Made by a program: the position numbers and the translations under genes
Source: Alteromonas indica
Lineage (GTDB): Bacteria; Pseudomonadota; Gammaproteobacteria; Enterobacterales; Alteromonadaceae
Assembly: GCA_003056425.1 (NCBI GenBank)
Contig: PYVY01000009.1
Location: forward strand, 62,001 to 126,000
Length of the DNA: 64,000 nucleotides
Direction of reading: 5' to 3'
Shown: positions 24,380 to 33,669 of the stretch, in pieces
How positions within the stretch are numbered: the stretch's first letter is position 1
How the letters are laid out: each line of letters starts with the position of its first letter
Notes under the pieces: model-generated
What the model was told of the DNA's origin: nothing
The model's input: only the letters and a program-made list of their open reading frames with translations
Database searches by the model: none

Positions 24380-25846
24380 ATGCTGACACTTTGCAATATT
24401 GATATCCCAATAAATAAAACCCAGCGTTTTCAGCTTGATAACTTATCTTTGAAAGCCTTCCAGCCGGTTCTGGTAGCCGGGCCCAATGGCGCGGGTAAAT
24501 CCCTCTTATTGGCATTAATGACCGGCCAACCATCGGCCAATGTTCACCCGCTATACCCCACAACAACAGCGACGGCCCAAGGGCGCTCTGCTGGCAGCAT
24601 CCCCGTATTGCAAGGGGATCGGATACTGGTGAGTACAGCCACCCAGCAAGCAATACTGGACGCCGAGCGTAAAAAGGCCTGCGCCGATATTCTGGATATC
24701 GTGGCTACGCCCACCTGCGCTAAAGCGGTACTTTGCGAAGGACTACATGAGCCTGGCTATGCGTGCGAGCTGGCCAGCCGGTTAGGCCTGGGAGCGCTTA
24801 TGGAGGCTCCGTTTACGGGGCTTTCCACCGGCGAAACCAAAAAGTTGCTGCTGGCCAGAGCTATTGCCTATCAGCCCAAATGGTTATTACTGGATGCGCC
24901 ATTTGACGGCTTAGATGCACAATCTGTCAGTGTATTGACACAACTGCTAAGTGATATCGCGGTTCCTACCACGGTGGTGATTGCAACCAACGCCATCGGC
25001 GCGTTACCTGAACAATCCTGGTATTGCGTTTACCTGGAACAGCTAACTATCAGCTGGCAGGCGTCATTTAGTGATACTGACACTATGCGCGCAGCACTGA
25101 ACCAATATGAAACCCTCAGTAAAGCTACAGTAGCGTTACCCGACGCAGATAATGCTGGCAAAACACTTCCTGATCCGTTGGTCAGCCTTACGGATGGACA
25201 GGCGAGTTATAACGGCCGGGTTATTTTTGAGCACCTTAACTGGAGTGTGAAGCGTCAGCAACACTGGCAAATCATCGGGCCGAATGGAGCGGGGAAAAGT
25301 GTACTGTTAGCCATGATTACCGGCGATGATAGCCATTGTTATACCAATCAGCTCACTGTTTTTGGCTACCGGCGGGGCAGTGGTGAGAGTATTTGGGATA
25401 TCAAAAAGCATATCGGGGTGGTGTCTAACCAGCTGTTTTTACAATACCGGGTGAGTGTCAGTGTGCTTGATACTGTACTATCCGGATTTTTCGATAGTAT
25501 CGGCTTGTATCAGCAACCCACCGATAGCCAATTACGTATTGCCAGACAGTGGTTAGCCGTGCTCAGCCTGACGCATCTGGGCGCGGTGTCATTTCAGTCC
25601 CTTGCCGAAGGCGACAAGCGTTTGACATTGATTGCCCGGGCCATGGTAAAGCAGCCGGCGCTGTTGATTCTTGATGAGCCTTGCAACAACCTTGATACCC
25701 TCAACCGGCGCAAAGTATTAGCTGTGGTACAACAACTTATGCAGCGCAGTAACAGCACAGTTTTATATGTCAATCATCAGCGCGAAGATGTTCTTGACGG
25801 CATTAGCCAACAACTTGATATGAGTGATTACCGGCCGGCGCCATGA
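24380..25846 (+). CDS. modF: Tandem-ATPase ABC protein, ModF/PhrA-like
   Basis: The 488-residue protein has two ABC ATPase domains and no membrane segments. The first carries Walker A 'GPNGAGKSLLL', signature 'LSTGETKKLLLARA' and Walker B 'WLLLDAPFDGLD'. The second carries 'GPNGAGKSVLLAMITGD', a degenerate signature 'LAEGDKRLTLIARAM' and 'ALLILDEPCNNLD'. This is the ModF (photorepair protein PhrA) layout, often linked to molybdate uptake in E. coli, but no mod genes are nearby, so the function is uncertain. The start is ATG 24380, with only a weak ribosome site. Confidence 0.82.
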   Translation: MLTLCNIDIPINKTQRFQLDNLSLKAFQPVLVAGPNGAGKSLLLALMTGQPSANVHPLYPTTTATAQGRSAGSIPVLQGDRILVSTATQQAILDAERKKACADILDIVATPTCAKAVLCEGLHEPGYACELASRLGLGALMEAPFTGLSTGETKKLLLARAIAYQPKWLLLDAPFDGLDAQSVSVLTQLLSDIAVPTTVVIATNAIGALPEQSWYCVYLEQLTISWQASFSDTDTMRAALNQYETLSKATVALPDADNAGKTLPDPLVSLTDGQASYNGRVIFEHLNWSVKRQQHWQIIGPNGAGKSVLLAMITGDDSHCYTNQLTVFGYRRGSGESIWDIKKHIGVVSNQLFLQYRVSVSVLDTVLSGFFDSIGLYQQPTDSQLRIARQWLAVLSLTHLGAVSFQSLAEGDKRLTLIARAMVKQPALLILDEPCNNLDTLNRRKVLAVVQQLMQRSNSTVLYVNHQREDVLDGISQQLDMSDYRPAP

Positions 25847-25920
25847 GGCGTGATTAGCTATCACAATATTTACCGGCTTTTTTCAGCCTTCATTACATTT
25901 TCACCGCAGTAAAATTTAAT

Positions 25921-25942
25921 CCGCACTAATAGTGGGTTTTTT
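25921..25942 (+). terminator. Intrinsic terminator downstream of modF
   Basis: A stem of CC-g-CACT / AGTG-GG with a short loop is followed directly by six T, about 75 bases after the modF stop. It separates modF from the division cluster promoter. Confidence 0.7.
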
Positions 25943-26031
25943 CCGCCCTGTAATCAGCGACTTCACCCAAAGACTGTATATAGATACAGTTAAAGCCCAG
26001 TAACCACGCGGCCTTCAGGCCAGTTTTTTCC

Positions 26032-26061
26032 TTGACAGTGGGAGAGGAACCTACCTAAACT
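26032..26061 (+). promoter_or_regulatory. Sigma-70 promoter of the mraZ/dcw cluster
   Basis: TTGACA (26032-26037) and TAAACT (26056-26061) are 18 bases apart, upstream of mraZ. The -35 and the region after the -10 form an 8-bp inverted repeat, TTGACAGT (26032-26039) and ACTGTCAA (26059-26066). Confidence 0.65.
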
Positions 26062-26069
26062 GTCAATCA

Positions 26070-26094
26070 GTGGGTAAATGTGGTGAATTGTGGA
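26070..26094 (+). promoter_or_regulatory. MraZ operator: three GTGGN boxes at 10-bp spacing
   Basis: GTGGG (26070-26074), GTGGT (26080-26084) and GTGGA (26090-26094) are separated by 5-base spacers, the arrangement known for MraZ binding in E. coli. A fourth GTGGG lies at 26038-26042, out of this register. The boxes are just downstream of the -10, so bound MraZ would block initiation, giving autorepression of mraZ and the cluster. Confidence 0.85.
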
Positions 26095-26168
26095 TCGTTA
26101 AGTACCGTTTTGCAGACCAGCATTTATAAAACAAGAAAAATAAGCAAAACATAAAAAAGGCTAGGGGA

Positions 26169-26627
26169 ATGTTCCGCGGCGCTAATGCAATCAATCTTGA
26201 CGTAAAAGGTAGGCTGGCTATACCAACAAAATACCGCCAGCCGCTGTTGGATGATTGTAACGGACAGCTGGTCTGCACGGTCGATACACAACAAAGTTGT
26301 TTGCTGCTTTACCCACTTCCCGAATGGGAAGAAATTGAACTAAAACTCAGTAAGTTTTCTAGTACTATCCCCGCTGAACGTCGGATGCAGCGTCTTTTGT
26401 TAGGTTATGCCACAGAAGGCGAAATGGACAAAAGCGGGCGTTTTCTTCTGTCTTCTCCACTACGACAACACGCAAAACTGAATAAAGAAGTCATGTTAGT
26501 TGGTCAGCTTAACAAACTGGAAGTTTGGGATGCCGACATATGGGCCCGTCAGATTGAGGCGGACATGGAAACTGAACGTGAAGGAAACTTCGAACTCACC
26601 GAGCGCTTACAGGACTTTTCTTTATGA
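26169..26627 (+). CDS. mraZ: Transcriptional regulator MraZ
   Basis: MraZ is a dodecameric AbrB-like regulator that represses its own dcw cluster. The 152-residue protein has two MraZ repeats: '[22 protein letters not shown]' begins with the first DxxxR motif (D-V-K-G-R), and '[16 protein letters not shown]' carries the second (D-K-S-G-R). It is the first gene of the cluster and its stop overlaps the rsmH start (ATGA), so translation is coupled. The operator at 26070-26094 matches its binding motif. Confidence 0.97.
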   Translation: MFRGANAINLDVKGRLAIPTKYRQPLLDDCNGQLVCTVDTQQSCLLLYPLPEWEEIELKLSKFSSTIPAERRMQRLLLGYATEGEMDKSGRFLLSSPLRQHAKLNKEVMLVGQLNKLEVWDADIWARQIEADMETEREGNFELTERLQDFSL

Positions 26628-27556
26628 CCGACTTTGCCCACATCTCTGTTTTACTCAATGAGTGTATAACAGGGTTGGACATTGATCCCGACGGCATTTA
26701 TGTCGACGCCACGTTCGGCCGCGGGGGTCATTCACGCAAAATTCTTGAGCAGTTGTCTGGCAACGGGCGGTTAATCGCATTTGACCGCGATCCACAGGCT
26801 ATTGCTGCTGCCAATGCATTGGCCGATGATCCTCGGTTTTCTATTATTCATGAACCGTTTGGTGATATGGCCCAGCAACTTTCCCAACGCGGCCTGGCCG
26901 GCAAAATAAACGGCGTATTGATGGATTTGGGCGTGTCCTCTCCCCAACTTGATGACGCCAGCCGTGGCTTTAGCTTTTTACGCGACGGGCCATTGGATAT
27001 GCGCATGGATACCAGCCGTGGGATAAGTGCTGCCGACTGGCTTAACAAGGCAGAAGAGCAGGATATTACCCAGGTTATTAAAGAATTCGGCGAAGAAAAA
27101 TTTGGTAAACGCATTGCCTATGCGATTGCTCAACGACGTAAAGAACAGCCCTTAAGCCGAACTTTAGAACTTGCTGAACTGATTGATGCAGCGGTGCCGG
27201 TGAAAGATAAATATAAGCATCCGGCCACACGCGCATTTCAGGGCATTCGTATTTATATCAATGCCGAGCTTGACCAGTTGCGGGTAGGGCTAAAAGCTGC
27301 GGTAGACGTTCTGAAGCCAGGCGGCCGGCTCGCCGTTATCTCATTCCATTCGCTGGAAGACCGTTTGGTAAAACGATTTATTAAAGATCAAAGCAAAGGC
27401 AAGGTCGTACCGCATAATTTGCCCGTGACCCAGGCCGAAATCGATGCCGATAAAGTGCTTAAACCGATAGGTAAAGCTATCAAGCCTACCGATGAAGAAA
27501 TAAAAGTGAATGTGCGTTCGCGCAGTTCCGTGCTCAGGGTGGCAGAAAAGCTATGA
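26624..27556 (+). CDS. rsmH: 16S rRNA (cytosine-1402-N4)-methyltransferase
   Basis: RsmH (MraW) methylates N4 of C1402 in 16S rRNA with SAM. The 310-residue protein begins '[15 protein letters not shown]' and carries the SAM-binding '[15 protein letters not shown]', 'DRDPQAI', and the diagnostic '[19 protein letters not shown]' and '[14 protein letters not shown]'. Its start overlaps the mraZ stop and its own stop overlaps the ftsL start, both as ATGA. Confidence 0.98.
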   Translation: MTDFAHISVLLNECITGLDIDPDGIYVDATFGRGGHSRKILEQLSGNGRLIAFDRDPQAIAAANALADDPRFSIIHEPFGDMAQQLSQRGLAGKINGVLMDLGVSSPQLDDASRGFSFLRDGPLDMRMDTSRGISAADWLNKAEEQDITQVIKEFGEEKFGKRIAYAIAQRRKEQPLSRTLELAELIDAAVPVKDKYKHPATRAFQGIRIYINAELDQLRVGLKAAVDVLKPGGRLAVISFHSLEDRLVKRFIKDQSKGKVVPHNLPVTQAEIDADKVLKPIGKAIKPTDEEIKVNVRSRSSVLRVAEKL

Positions 27557-27894
27557 CCGCCAGGGCCAGCAGCAATAATCAGTCGGCCACGAACTTTAAT
27601 TTACTCGGTATTCTGGCTCACGATTTAACCCGCAACAAGTTGCGGGTTTTGTTGTATTTAACGGTAATCGTTGCTGGCTTTAGCGTTATTTTAGCCAGCC
27701 ACTACAACCGGCAACAAAATATTCGGCTGGAAAGCCTGATGCAGCAACGTGATGAGCTGGATGTGCAGTGGCGTAACCTGGTGTTAGAGCAACGCGCCCT
27801 GACTGAACACAATCGCATTGAAGCGATGGTAGAAAAACAGCTCGATATGCATCGTCCCAGCGCGGACCAGGAAGTGGTAGTAAAAATCAAATGA
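27553..27894 (+). CDS. ftsL: Cell division protein FtsL
   Basis: FtsL is a bitopic divisome protein that with FtsB and FtsQ activates septal FtsW-FtsI. The 113-residue protein has a cytoplasmic N-terminus, one membrane helix ('[18 protein letters not shown]', about residues 33-50) and a periplasmic coiled coil ('[20 protein letters not shown]'). Sequence conservation is low in the family; identity rests on size, topology and position between rsmH and ftsI, to which it is joined by ATGA overlaps. Confidence 0.94.
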   Translation: MTARASSNNQSATNFNLLGILAHDLTRNKLRVLLYLTVIVAGFSVILASHYNRQQNIRLESLMQQRDELDVQWRNLVLEQRALTEHNRIEAMVEKQLDMHRPSADQEVVVKIK

Positions 27895-29666
27895 CCATAG
27901 CACTGCTAAAAGGCAAGAAACAAAACCGGGGCGCGCGTCAAAACGTTAAACCCAGCCTGGTGCAGTGGCGGTTTGTCGTGGTGTTGGTTGCTGTCGCGCT
28001 GGTATTTGCCGCCATTGCGGTGCGGGCCGCTTATATCCAGGTTATTGCCCCTGACAACCTGATTCAGCAAGGCGATAGCCGTACCCTGCGCACGCGTGAT
28101 ATGCCCACCTACCGAGGGTTAATCTCGGACCGTAACGGGGTGGAGCTGGCCGTAAGTGTGCCGGTTCGGGCAATTTATGCCGACCCCAAAATTGTGCACG
28201 AGAAAAACGGTTTGGCAAAAAGCCGCCGGTGGGAGGCGCTGGCCGATGTGTTGGGTCGGGATGTGAAAGAGCTCACTGAAAAAGTTAGCGACCCCAAACG
28301 TCGCTTTGTGTATTTGCAACGCCAGGTTTCACCTGCCATGGCCGATTATGTCAGCCAACTGGATATTCCCGGCATTTATTTGCGCCGAGAAAGCCGCCGC
28401 TATTATCCAAACGGTGAGGTCACCGCCCAGCTTATTGGTATCACAAATGTGGATGATGCGGGCATAGAAGGCCTTGAACGTTTATATGATGACTGGCTTA
28501 CCGGTACGGCTGGCTCGAAAATTATCCGCCGTGATGCCAAAGGCCGCCAGGTAGAGATTCTGGAAAGCAAAGACGGTGAAGCGGCGGGTAACTTATCGTT
28601 GACTATCGATCAACGTATTCAGGCATTGGCGTATCGCGAAATAAAGGAAGCCATGCTGTATTACCAGGCGACCTCTGCGTCGGCCATTGTGATTGATATT
28701 CATAATGGCGAGATACTTGCCATGGTGAATGCACCATCATTCAACCCAAATGATCGCAACGACGTTTCGCCCCGCCGTATGCGTAATCGGGTGATTACCG
28801 ACGCATTTGAGCCCGGTTCAGCGATGAAACCGCTGGCTGTGTTGTCGGCGCTGGAATTCGGCAATGTGAAAATTGACGACATGGTCGATACTGGGCCGGG
28901 CTGGATGCGACTGGGCGGAAGCCTGGTTAAAGACCATCGCAATTACGGCAAGTTGAGTCTGGAAGAAATTATTCAACATTCTAGCAATATGGGAACCTCA
29001 AGACTGGCCCTGGGGGTACCTAAGCAGTTTTTGCTGGATACATATTACAACATGGGGCTAATGACCGATACCGGTACCAATATGCCGGGTGAAAGCAGCG
29101 GTATATTCCATGAACGTAACCGCTGGTCACAGTTTGAACTGGCGACCTTATCCTTCGGTTACGGTATTTCTGTTACCACTGCGCAAATTGCGCGCATGTA
29201 CACCACCATTGCTAATGGCGGGATAAAACATCCGCTATCCATTGTGAAAAGCCCTAAATCAAAAGGCTGGAAGCCCGAAGCTGAGCGTGTGCTTAGTGAA
29301 AAAAACGCCCAGGCGGTGATGAATATGCTGGAGTCGGTAGTGCAGCGCGGCGGCACGGCAACCAAGGCAGCAGTACCTGGTTATCGGGTAGGGGGCAAAA
29401 CGGGTACCAGTCGTAAAGCGGTCGCGGGTGGTTACGGCGAAGAGTACGTAAACATTTTCGCCGGTATCGCGCCGTTAACGAACCCCCAGCTGGTGACCGT
29501 GGTATTGATTAACGAACCTGGCGGTGATCTGTACCATGCCGGTGATACCGCCGCGCCTACTTTTTCCGCCATTATGGGCGGCGCCTTACAGCTGTTAAAT
29601 ATTCCACCGGATGATAAGCAGGTCACATCCACCCAATGGCTAAATGGAGGACAGCATGGTAGTTAA
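27891..29666 (+). CDS. ftsI: Peptidoglycan D,D-transpeptidase FtsI (PBP3)
   Basis: FtsI is the septal class B penicillin-binding protein that cross-links peptidoglycan with FtsW. The 591-residue protein has a short cytoplasmic part, a membrane helix (about 25-47), a pedestal domain and a transpeptidase domain. The active-site motifs are S310-x-x-K ('GSAMKPL'), S364-S-N366 ('HSSNMGTS') and K503-T-G ('GGKTGTSRK'), at the same spacing as in E. coli PBP3. It overlaps ftsL and murE. Confidence 0.98.
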   Translation: MTIALLKGKKQNRGARQNVKPSLVQWRFVVVLVAVALVFAAIAVRAAYIQVIAPDNLIQQGDSRTLRTRDMPTYRGLISDRNGVELAVSVPVRAIYADPKIVHEKNGLAKSRRWEALADVLGRDVKELTEKVSDPKRRFVYLQRQVSPAMADYVSQLDIPGIYLRRESRRYYPNGEVTAQLIGITNVDDAGIEGLERLYDDWLTGTAGSKIIRRDAKGRQVEILESKDGEAAGNLSLTIDQRIQALAYREIKEAMLYYQATSASAIVIDIHNGEILAMVNAPSFNPNDRNDVSPRRMRNRVITDAFEPGSAMKPLAVLSALEFGNVKIDDMVDTGPGWMRLGGSLVKDHRNYGKLSLEEIIQHSSNMGTSRLALGVPKQFLLDTYYNMGLMTDTGTNMPGESSGIFHERNRWSQFELATLSFGYGISVTTAQIARMYTTIANGGIKHPLSIVKSPKSKGWKPEAERVLSEKNAQAVMNMLESVVQRGGTATKAAVPGYRVGGKTGTSRKAVAGGYGEEYVNIFAGIAPLTNPQLVTVVLINEPGGDLYHAGDTAAPTFSAIMGGALQLLNIPPDDKQVTSTQWLNGGQHGS

Positions 29667-31185
29667 TGCCTTTACCCAGAGTATTCGTCCTTTATTAGCC
29701 AAATTTGGTATTGAAGCACCGGATATCCGGATTGACGGGCTTGTGCTGGATAGCCGGCAGGTCACGCCGCGCCAGGCCTTTGTTGCTCTGCAGGGGCATG
29801 CCTTGGATGGACGCGAATTTATCCCGCAGGCTATCAGCCTGGGGGCGAAAGTCATACTGACGCAAACTGACGACAGTGAAGCCCATGGCGCAATGGAAAT
29901 GCGCGCCGGCAGCGTGATAGTGCATCTATTTGATTTACCTGCCATGTTATCTTCCCTGGCTGCTGCTTTTTACGATTATCCAGCCACTAAGCTGCACTCT
30001 GTCGCAGTCACCGGAACAAACGGAAAAACCTCGGTAGTACAACTCGTTAGCCAGATTAAGTCGCTTTTAGGCATGCGTTGTGCGGCCATTGGCACGTTAG
30101 GAAGTGGCGTTTATGAAGGTGATTCAACCCAATGGGTGCCTTCGCCCGGGGACAATACCACCCCCGATGCTATTACTATGCAAGCCTTATTGGCAGACTT
30201 CGTGCTTCACGAGGTGCGTCAAGTGGCGTTTGAAGCATCCTCTCATGCGATAGTGCAGGGCCGCTTGCGGCAGGTTAAAGCCGATATTGCGGTATTCACC
30301 AACTTGTCTCGCGACCATCTTGATTACCATCACAGTATGGAAAATTATGCGGCAGCAAAACGAGGCTTGTTAGCTCAGCCCGGCTTACGCACGTTGGTGC
30401 TCAATGCTGACGATAGCGAATCGCAACAGTGGATAGAACATGCTCCAGACACCGTCGAGGTGGTGGTAACCAGTATGGATCCTAAACCCCATGCATTGCC
30501 CGACTATCGCCATTGTTTGGCCACAAATGTGCAATACCATCAGGCTGGGGTGCAGTTCAGGCTACAAACCAGCTGGGGCACTAATGTGGTTAATGTGCCG
30601 CTGCTGGGCCAGTTTAATGTGCGTAATGTGCTTAGTGCTGTGGCGGTTGCCTTGGTGCAAGGGGAACGGTTCGACGATATTACCCGCATTTTGCCTATGC
30701 TGGTTCCAGTGGCAGGCCGGATGGAAGTGTTTGCATTTGCGCAGCATGCCAACGTGGTAGTGGACTATGCGCACACCCCCGATGCGTTGGACAAAGTACT
30801 GCAAAGTGCCCGGGCACATACTGACGGTGCGGTATGGTGCGTGTTTGGCTGTGGAGGCGATCGGGATAAAGGCAAAAGGCCATTGATGGCCGCCGTCGCC
30901 GAGCGAGGCGCAGACTCTGTAGTATTGACCAACGACAATAGCCGCTCTGAAGCTCCCGAGGCAATAGCGAACGATATCCAGGCAGGATTCAGCGACCCGC
31001 AAAAGGTGGCTTATATCGATGACCGGGAAACCGCTATCAGACATTGCCTGATGCAGGCTGCCCCGCAAGATTTAATTGTCGTGGCCGGTAAAGGGCACGA
31101 GCAATACCAGATTATTGGTAAGACCAAAATAACTTATGACGAGCGCGCCGTTATTGCACGGCTGCAAAAGGAGTACAGCAAATGA
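29656..31185 (+). CDS. murE: UDP-MurNAc-L-Ala-D-Glu:meso-diaminopimelate ligase
   Basis: MurE adds the third amino acid, meso-DAP in Gram-negatives, to the peptidoglycan precursor. The 509-residue protein has the P-loop 'VTGTNGKTSVVQLV', 'EASSHAIVQGRL', the carbamylated-lysine region and 'VVVDYAHTPDALDKVL'. The amino-acid selectivity motif is D427-N-S-R430, where family members specific for meso-DAP usually have DNPR. ATG 29656 follows AGGA and overlaps ftsI by 11 bases; ATG 29644 is an upstream alternative. Confidence 0.97.
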   Translation: MVVNAFTQSIRPLLAKFGIEAPDIRIDGLVLDSRQVTPRQAFVALQGHALDGREFIPQAISLGAKVILTQTDDSEAHGAMEMRAGSVIVHLFDLPAMLSSLAAAFYDYPATKLHSVAVTGTNGKTSVVQLVSQIKSLLGMRCAAIGTLGSGVYEGDSTQWVPSPGDNTTPDAITMQALLADFVLHEVRQVAFEASSHAIVQGRLRQVKADIAVFTNLSRDHLDYHHSMENYAAAKRGLLAQPGLRTLVLNADDSESQQWIEHAPDTVEVVVTSMDPKPHALPDYRHCLATNVQYHQAGVQFRLQTSWGTNVVNVPLLGQFNVRNVLSAVAVALVQGERFDDITRILPMLVPVAGRMEVFAFAQHANVVVDYAHTPDALDKVLQSARAHTDGAVWCVFGCGGDRDKGKRPLMAAVAERGADSVVLTNDNSRSEAPEAIANDIQAGFSDPQKVAYIDDRETAIRHCLMQAAPQDLIVVAGKGHEQYQIIGKTKITYDERAVIARLQKEYSK

Positions 31186-32585
31186 TAACAACCACGCTGT
31201 CCTGGATTGCGCAAAATATTGACGGCCAGCTAAGTGGTAGCGATATCACGGTGGCGGGAGTGGGCACGGATACGCGCTCGCTGAAACCGCAGGATGTATT
31301 TATAGCGCTGACCGGGCCTAATTTTAATGGCCATGAATTTATTGCCCAGGCTGAAGCATGTGGTGCCAGCGCCATTATCGCCAGTGAGCCGGTGAGCACT
31401 ACATTACCTGTGATTACCGTAGCTGATACACGTCAGGCACTGGGTATGCTGGGCGCTGCGGTCAAAGCGCAGGTGAGCCCTAAAACAGTGGCGATTACCG
31501 GTAGCAGCGGAAAAACCACGGTAAAAGAAATGACTGCGTCAATTTTATCGCGGCGCGGCAGCGTGCTGGCTACGCAAGGGAATTTCAATAACGAAATTGG
31601 GGTGCCGTTGTCGCTGTTACGGCTAACGGAAGAACACGACTTTGCGGTGTTGGAGCTGGGCGCTAACCATCTTGGGGAAATAGCCTATACCACTGATTTG
31701 GTCAAACCAGATGTGGCCACCATTGTGAATGCGGCAGCGTCCCACCTGGAAGGTTTTGGCAGCCTGTTTGGTGTCGCTCGGGCTAAAAGCGAAATATTCA
31801 AAGGGTTGGGCCCAGAAGGGGTCGCAATCATCAACATCGATAGCCAATTTGCGCCATTCTGGCAGGGCAAGCTGAAACACCAGCGTACCCTGACATTTTC
31901 ACCAGACCAGCAGCATCAGGCTGATTATAGCGCCGAAGATATTAGCCTCGGGTTGGATGGTTGTGCTGAATTTCAGATGATAACCCCCGGCGGCACCATC
32001 GCTATACAACTGGCGGTGCCCGGCTTACATAACGTTGGCAATGCGCTGCTGGCGGCAGCTTTAGCGATTCAGGTTGGCGCCACTCTCGAAGATGTCAGCG
32101 AAGGGTTACGTCAGATGGAGCAGGTAAAAGGGCGCTTAAATGTGAAAACACTCAGCGGTCAGGTACGCCTGCTGGATGACACCTACAATGCAAATGTAGC
32201 ATCGGTTAACGCCGCTATTGATACGCTGGCGACCTTTAGCGGGGTGCGGGTTCTGGTATTAGGTGATATGGCGGAACTGGGCGAAAAAGCCCGTTATTAT
32301 CATGCCCAGGTCGGCGAATACGCTCAGCAAAAAGGCATCGATTATCTCTTAACGCTCGGGGTGTTGAGCCAAAGCGCCAGTGAAGTATATGGCGATGCTG
32401 GCGAACATTTTAGCGATGTAGAAAGCCTCGTAGCTGATGTGTTGGCAAGATTATCTGCTGAGCAGCGAGATATCTCGGTATTAGTCAAAGGCTCACGTAG
32501 TTCAAAGATGGAAAGAGTAGTAGAAGCGATTGAGGCATCCCCTTTGGGAAAGCGTGATCGCCGTCGGGAGCGTATTGCATGTTAA
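31182..32585 (+). CDS. murF: UDP-MurNAc-tripeptide:D-alanyl-D-alanine ligase
   Basis: MurF attaches D-Ala-D-Ala to the UDP-MurNAc tripeptide, completing the pentapeptide. The 467-residue protein shows the P-loop '[19 protein letters not shown]', '[16 protein letters not shown]', '[18 protein letters not shown]' and '[18 protein letters not shown]', all typical of MurF. The start overlaps the murE stop (ATGA), and the mraY start lies within its last codons. Confidence 0.98.
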   Translation: MITTTLSWIAQNIDGQLSGSDITVAGVGTDTRSLKPQDVFIALTGPNFNGHEFIAQAEACGASAIIASEPVSTTLPVITVADTRQALGMLGAAVKAQVSPKTVAITGSSGKTTVKEMTASILSRRGSVLATQGNFNNEIGVPLSLLRLTEEHDFAVLELGANHLGEIAYTTDLVKPDVATIVNAAASHLEGFGSLFGVARAKSEIFKGLGPEGVAIINIDSQFAPFWQGKLKHQRTLTFSPDQQHQADYSAEDISLGLDGCAEFQMITPGGTIAIQLAVPGLHNVGNALLAAALAIQVGATLEDVSEGLRQMEQVKGRLNVKTLSGQVRLLDDTYNANVASVNAAIDTLATFSGVRVLVLGDMAELGEKARYYHAQVGEYAQQKGIDYLLTLGVLSQSASEVYGDAGEHFSDVESLVADVLARLSAEQRDISVLVKGSRSSKMERVVEAIEASPLGKRDRRRERIAC

Positions 32586-33661
32586 TTTGGCTGGCTGAGT
32601 GGTTAACCCAGTTCGAAACAGGATTTAATGTATTCTCGTATCTCACGATGCGAGCGATTCTGAGCACCCTGACGGCGTTACTGATCGCAATTTTAATCGG
32701 GCCTAAAATGATTCGTGCGTTACAGCGCATGCAAATAGGCCAGACGGTGCGCGACGATGGTCCGCAAAGTCACTTGTCCAAAGCGGGCACCCCCACTATG
32801 GGCGGGCTACTTATCCTGGCTGCTATTGTTACCAGCGTTGTGTTGTGGGCAGATTTAACTAACCGCTATGTATTGGTCACTCTGCTGGTGGTTATCGGCT
32901 ATGGCATTATCGGCTTTGTAGATGACTATCGAAAGGTTATCCGCAAAGATGCTAAGGGCTTGATCGCGCGCTGGAAATATTTTTGGCAATCTGCCATCGC
33001 GATAGGTGTGGCAGCCTATTTATACGGCACCGCTACCACCCCGGCTGAAACTGCTTTGCTGGTACCTTTTTTCAAAGAGGTCTTTCCCCAACTGGGGCTG
33101 GCTTACATGATGATTGTGTATTTCGCCCTGGTGGGAACCAGTAACGCTGTCAACCTGACCGACGGGCTGGACGGGCTGGCTATTGTACCAACGATTCTGG
33201 TGGCCGGGGCGCTGGCGATTTTTGCTTATGTCACCGGCAATACCAACTTCGCCGAGTATCTGAATATTCCTTATATCCCTCTGACCGGTGAGTTAGTCAT
33301 AGTGTGTACAGCCATTGTTGGCGCGGGCTTGGGCTTTTTGTGGTTTAACACCTATCCGGCTCAGGTTTTCATGGGTGATGTAGGCTCCTTGGCGCTGGGG
33401 GGGACCCTGGGGGTACTGGCCGTTTTAGTCAGACAAGAAATTGTGCTGATTATTATGGGCGGCGTATTTGTTATCGAAACGCTGTCGGTCATCTTGCAAG
33501 TAGGCTCGTACAAGCTTCGCGGCCAACGGATTTTTCGTATGGCGCCTATACACCATCACTATGAATTAAAAGGCTGGCCGGAACCGCGGGTAATTGTTCG
33601 TTTCTGGATCATCTCACTTATTTTAGTGCTGGTCGGTTTAGCCACCCTGAAGCTGAGGTAA
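32579..33661 (+). CDS. mraY: Phospho-N-acetylmuramoyl-pentapeptide-transferase
   Basis: MraY transfers phospho-MurNAc-pentapeptide to undecaprenyl phosphate, giving lipid I. The 360-residue protein has about ten membrane helices. Family motifs seen are '[18 protein letters not shown]', 'GFVDDYRKV' (catalytic acidic pair), '[14 protein letters not shown]', and '[22 protein letters not shown]' (quoted in part). ATG 32579 has a GGGAG site and overlaps murF by seven bases. Confidence 0.99.
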   Translation: MLIWLAEWLTQFETGFNVFSYLTMRAILSTLTALLIAILIGPKMIRALQRMQIGQTVRDDGPQSHLSKAGTPTMGGLLILAAIVTSVVLWADLTNRYVLVTLLVVIGYGIIGFVDDYRKVIRKDAKGLIARWKYFWQSAIAIGVAAYLYGTATTPAETALLVPFFKEVFPQLGLAYMMIVYFALVGTSNAVNLTDGLDGLAIVPTILVAGALAIFAYVTGNTNFAEYLNIPYIPLTGELVIVCTAIVGAGLGFLWFNTYPAQVFMGDVGSLALGGTLGVLAVLVRQEIVLIIMGGVFVIETLSVILQVGSYKLRGQRIFRMAPIHHHYELKGWPEPRVIVRFWIISLILVLVGLATLKLR

Positions 33662-33669
33662 CCCAGGTA

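Noticed and set aside
25847..26168. Possible rnpB (RNase P RNA) upstream of mraZ, as in some gammaproteobacteria
   Set aside because: The gap has no conserved RNase P core motifs and is accounted for by a terminator, a promoter and the MraZ operator.
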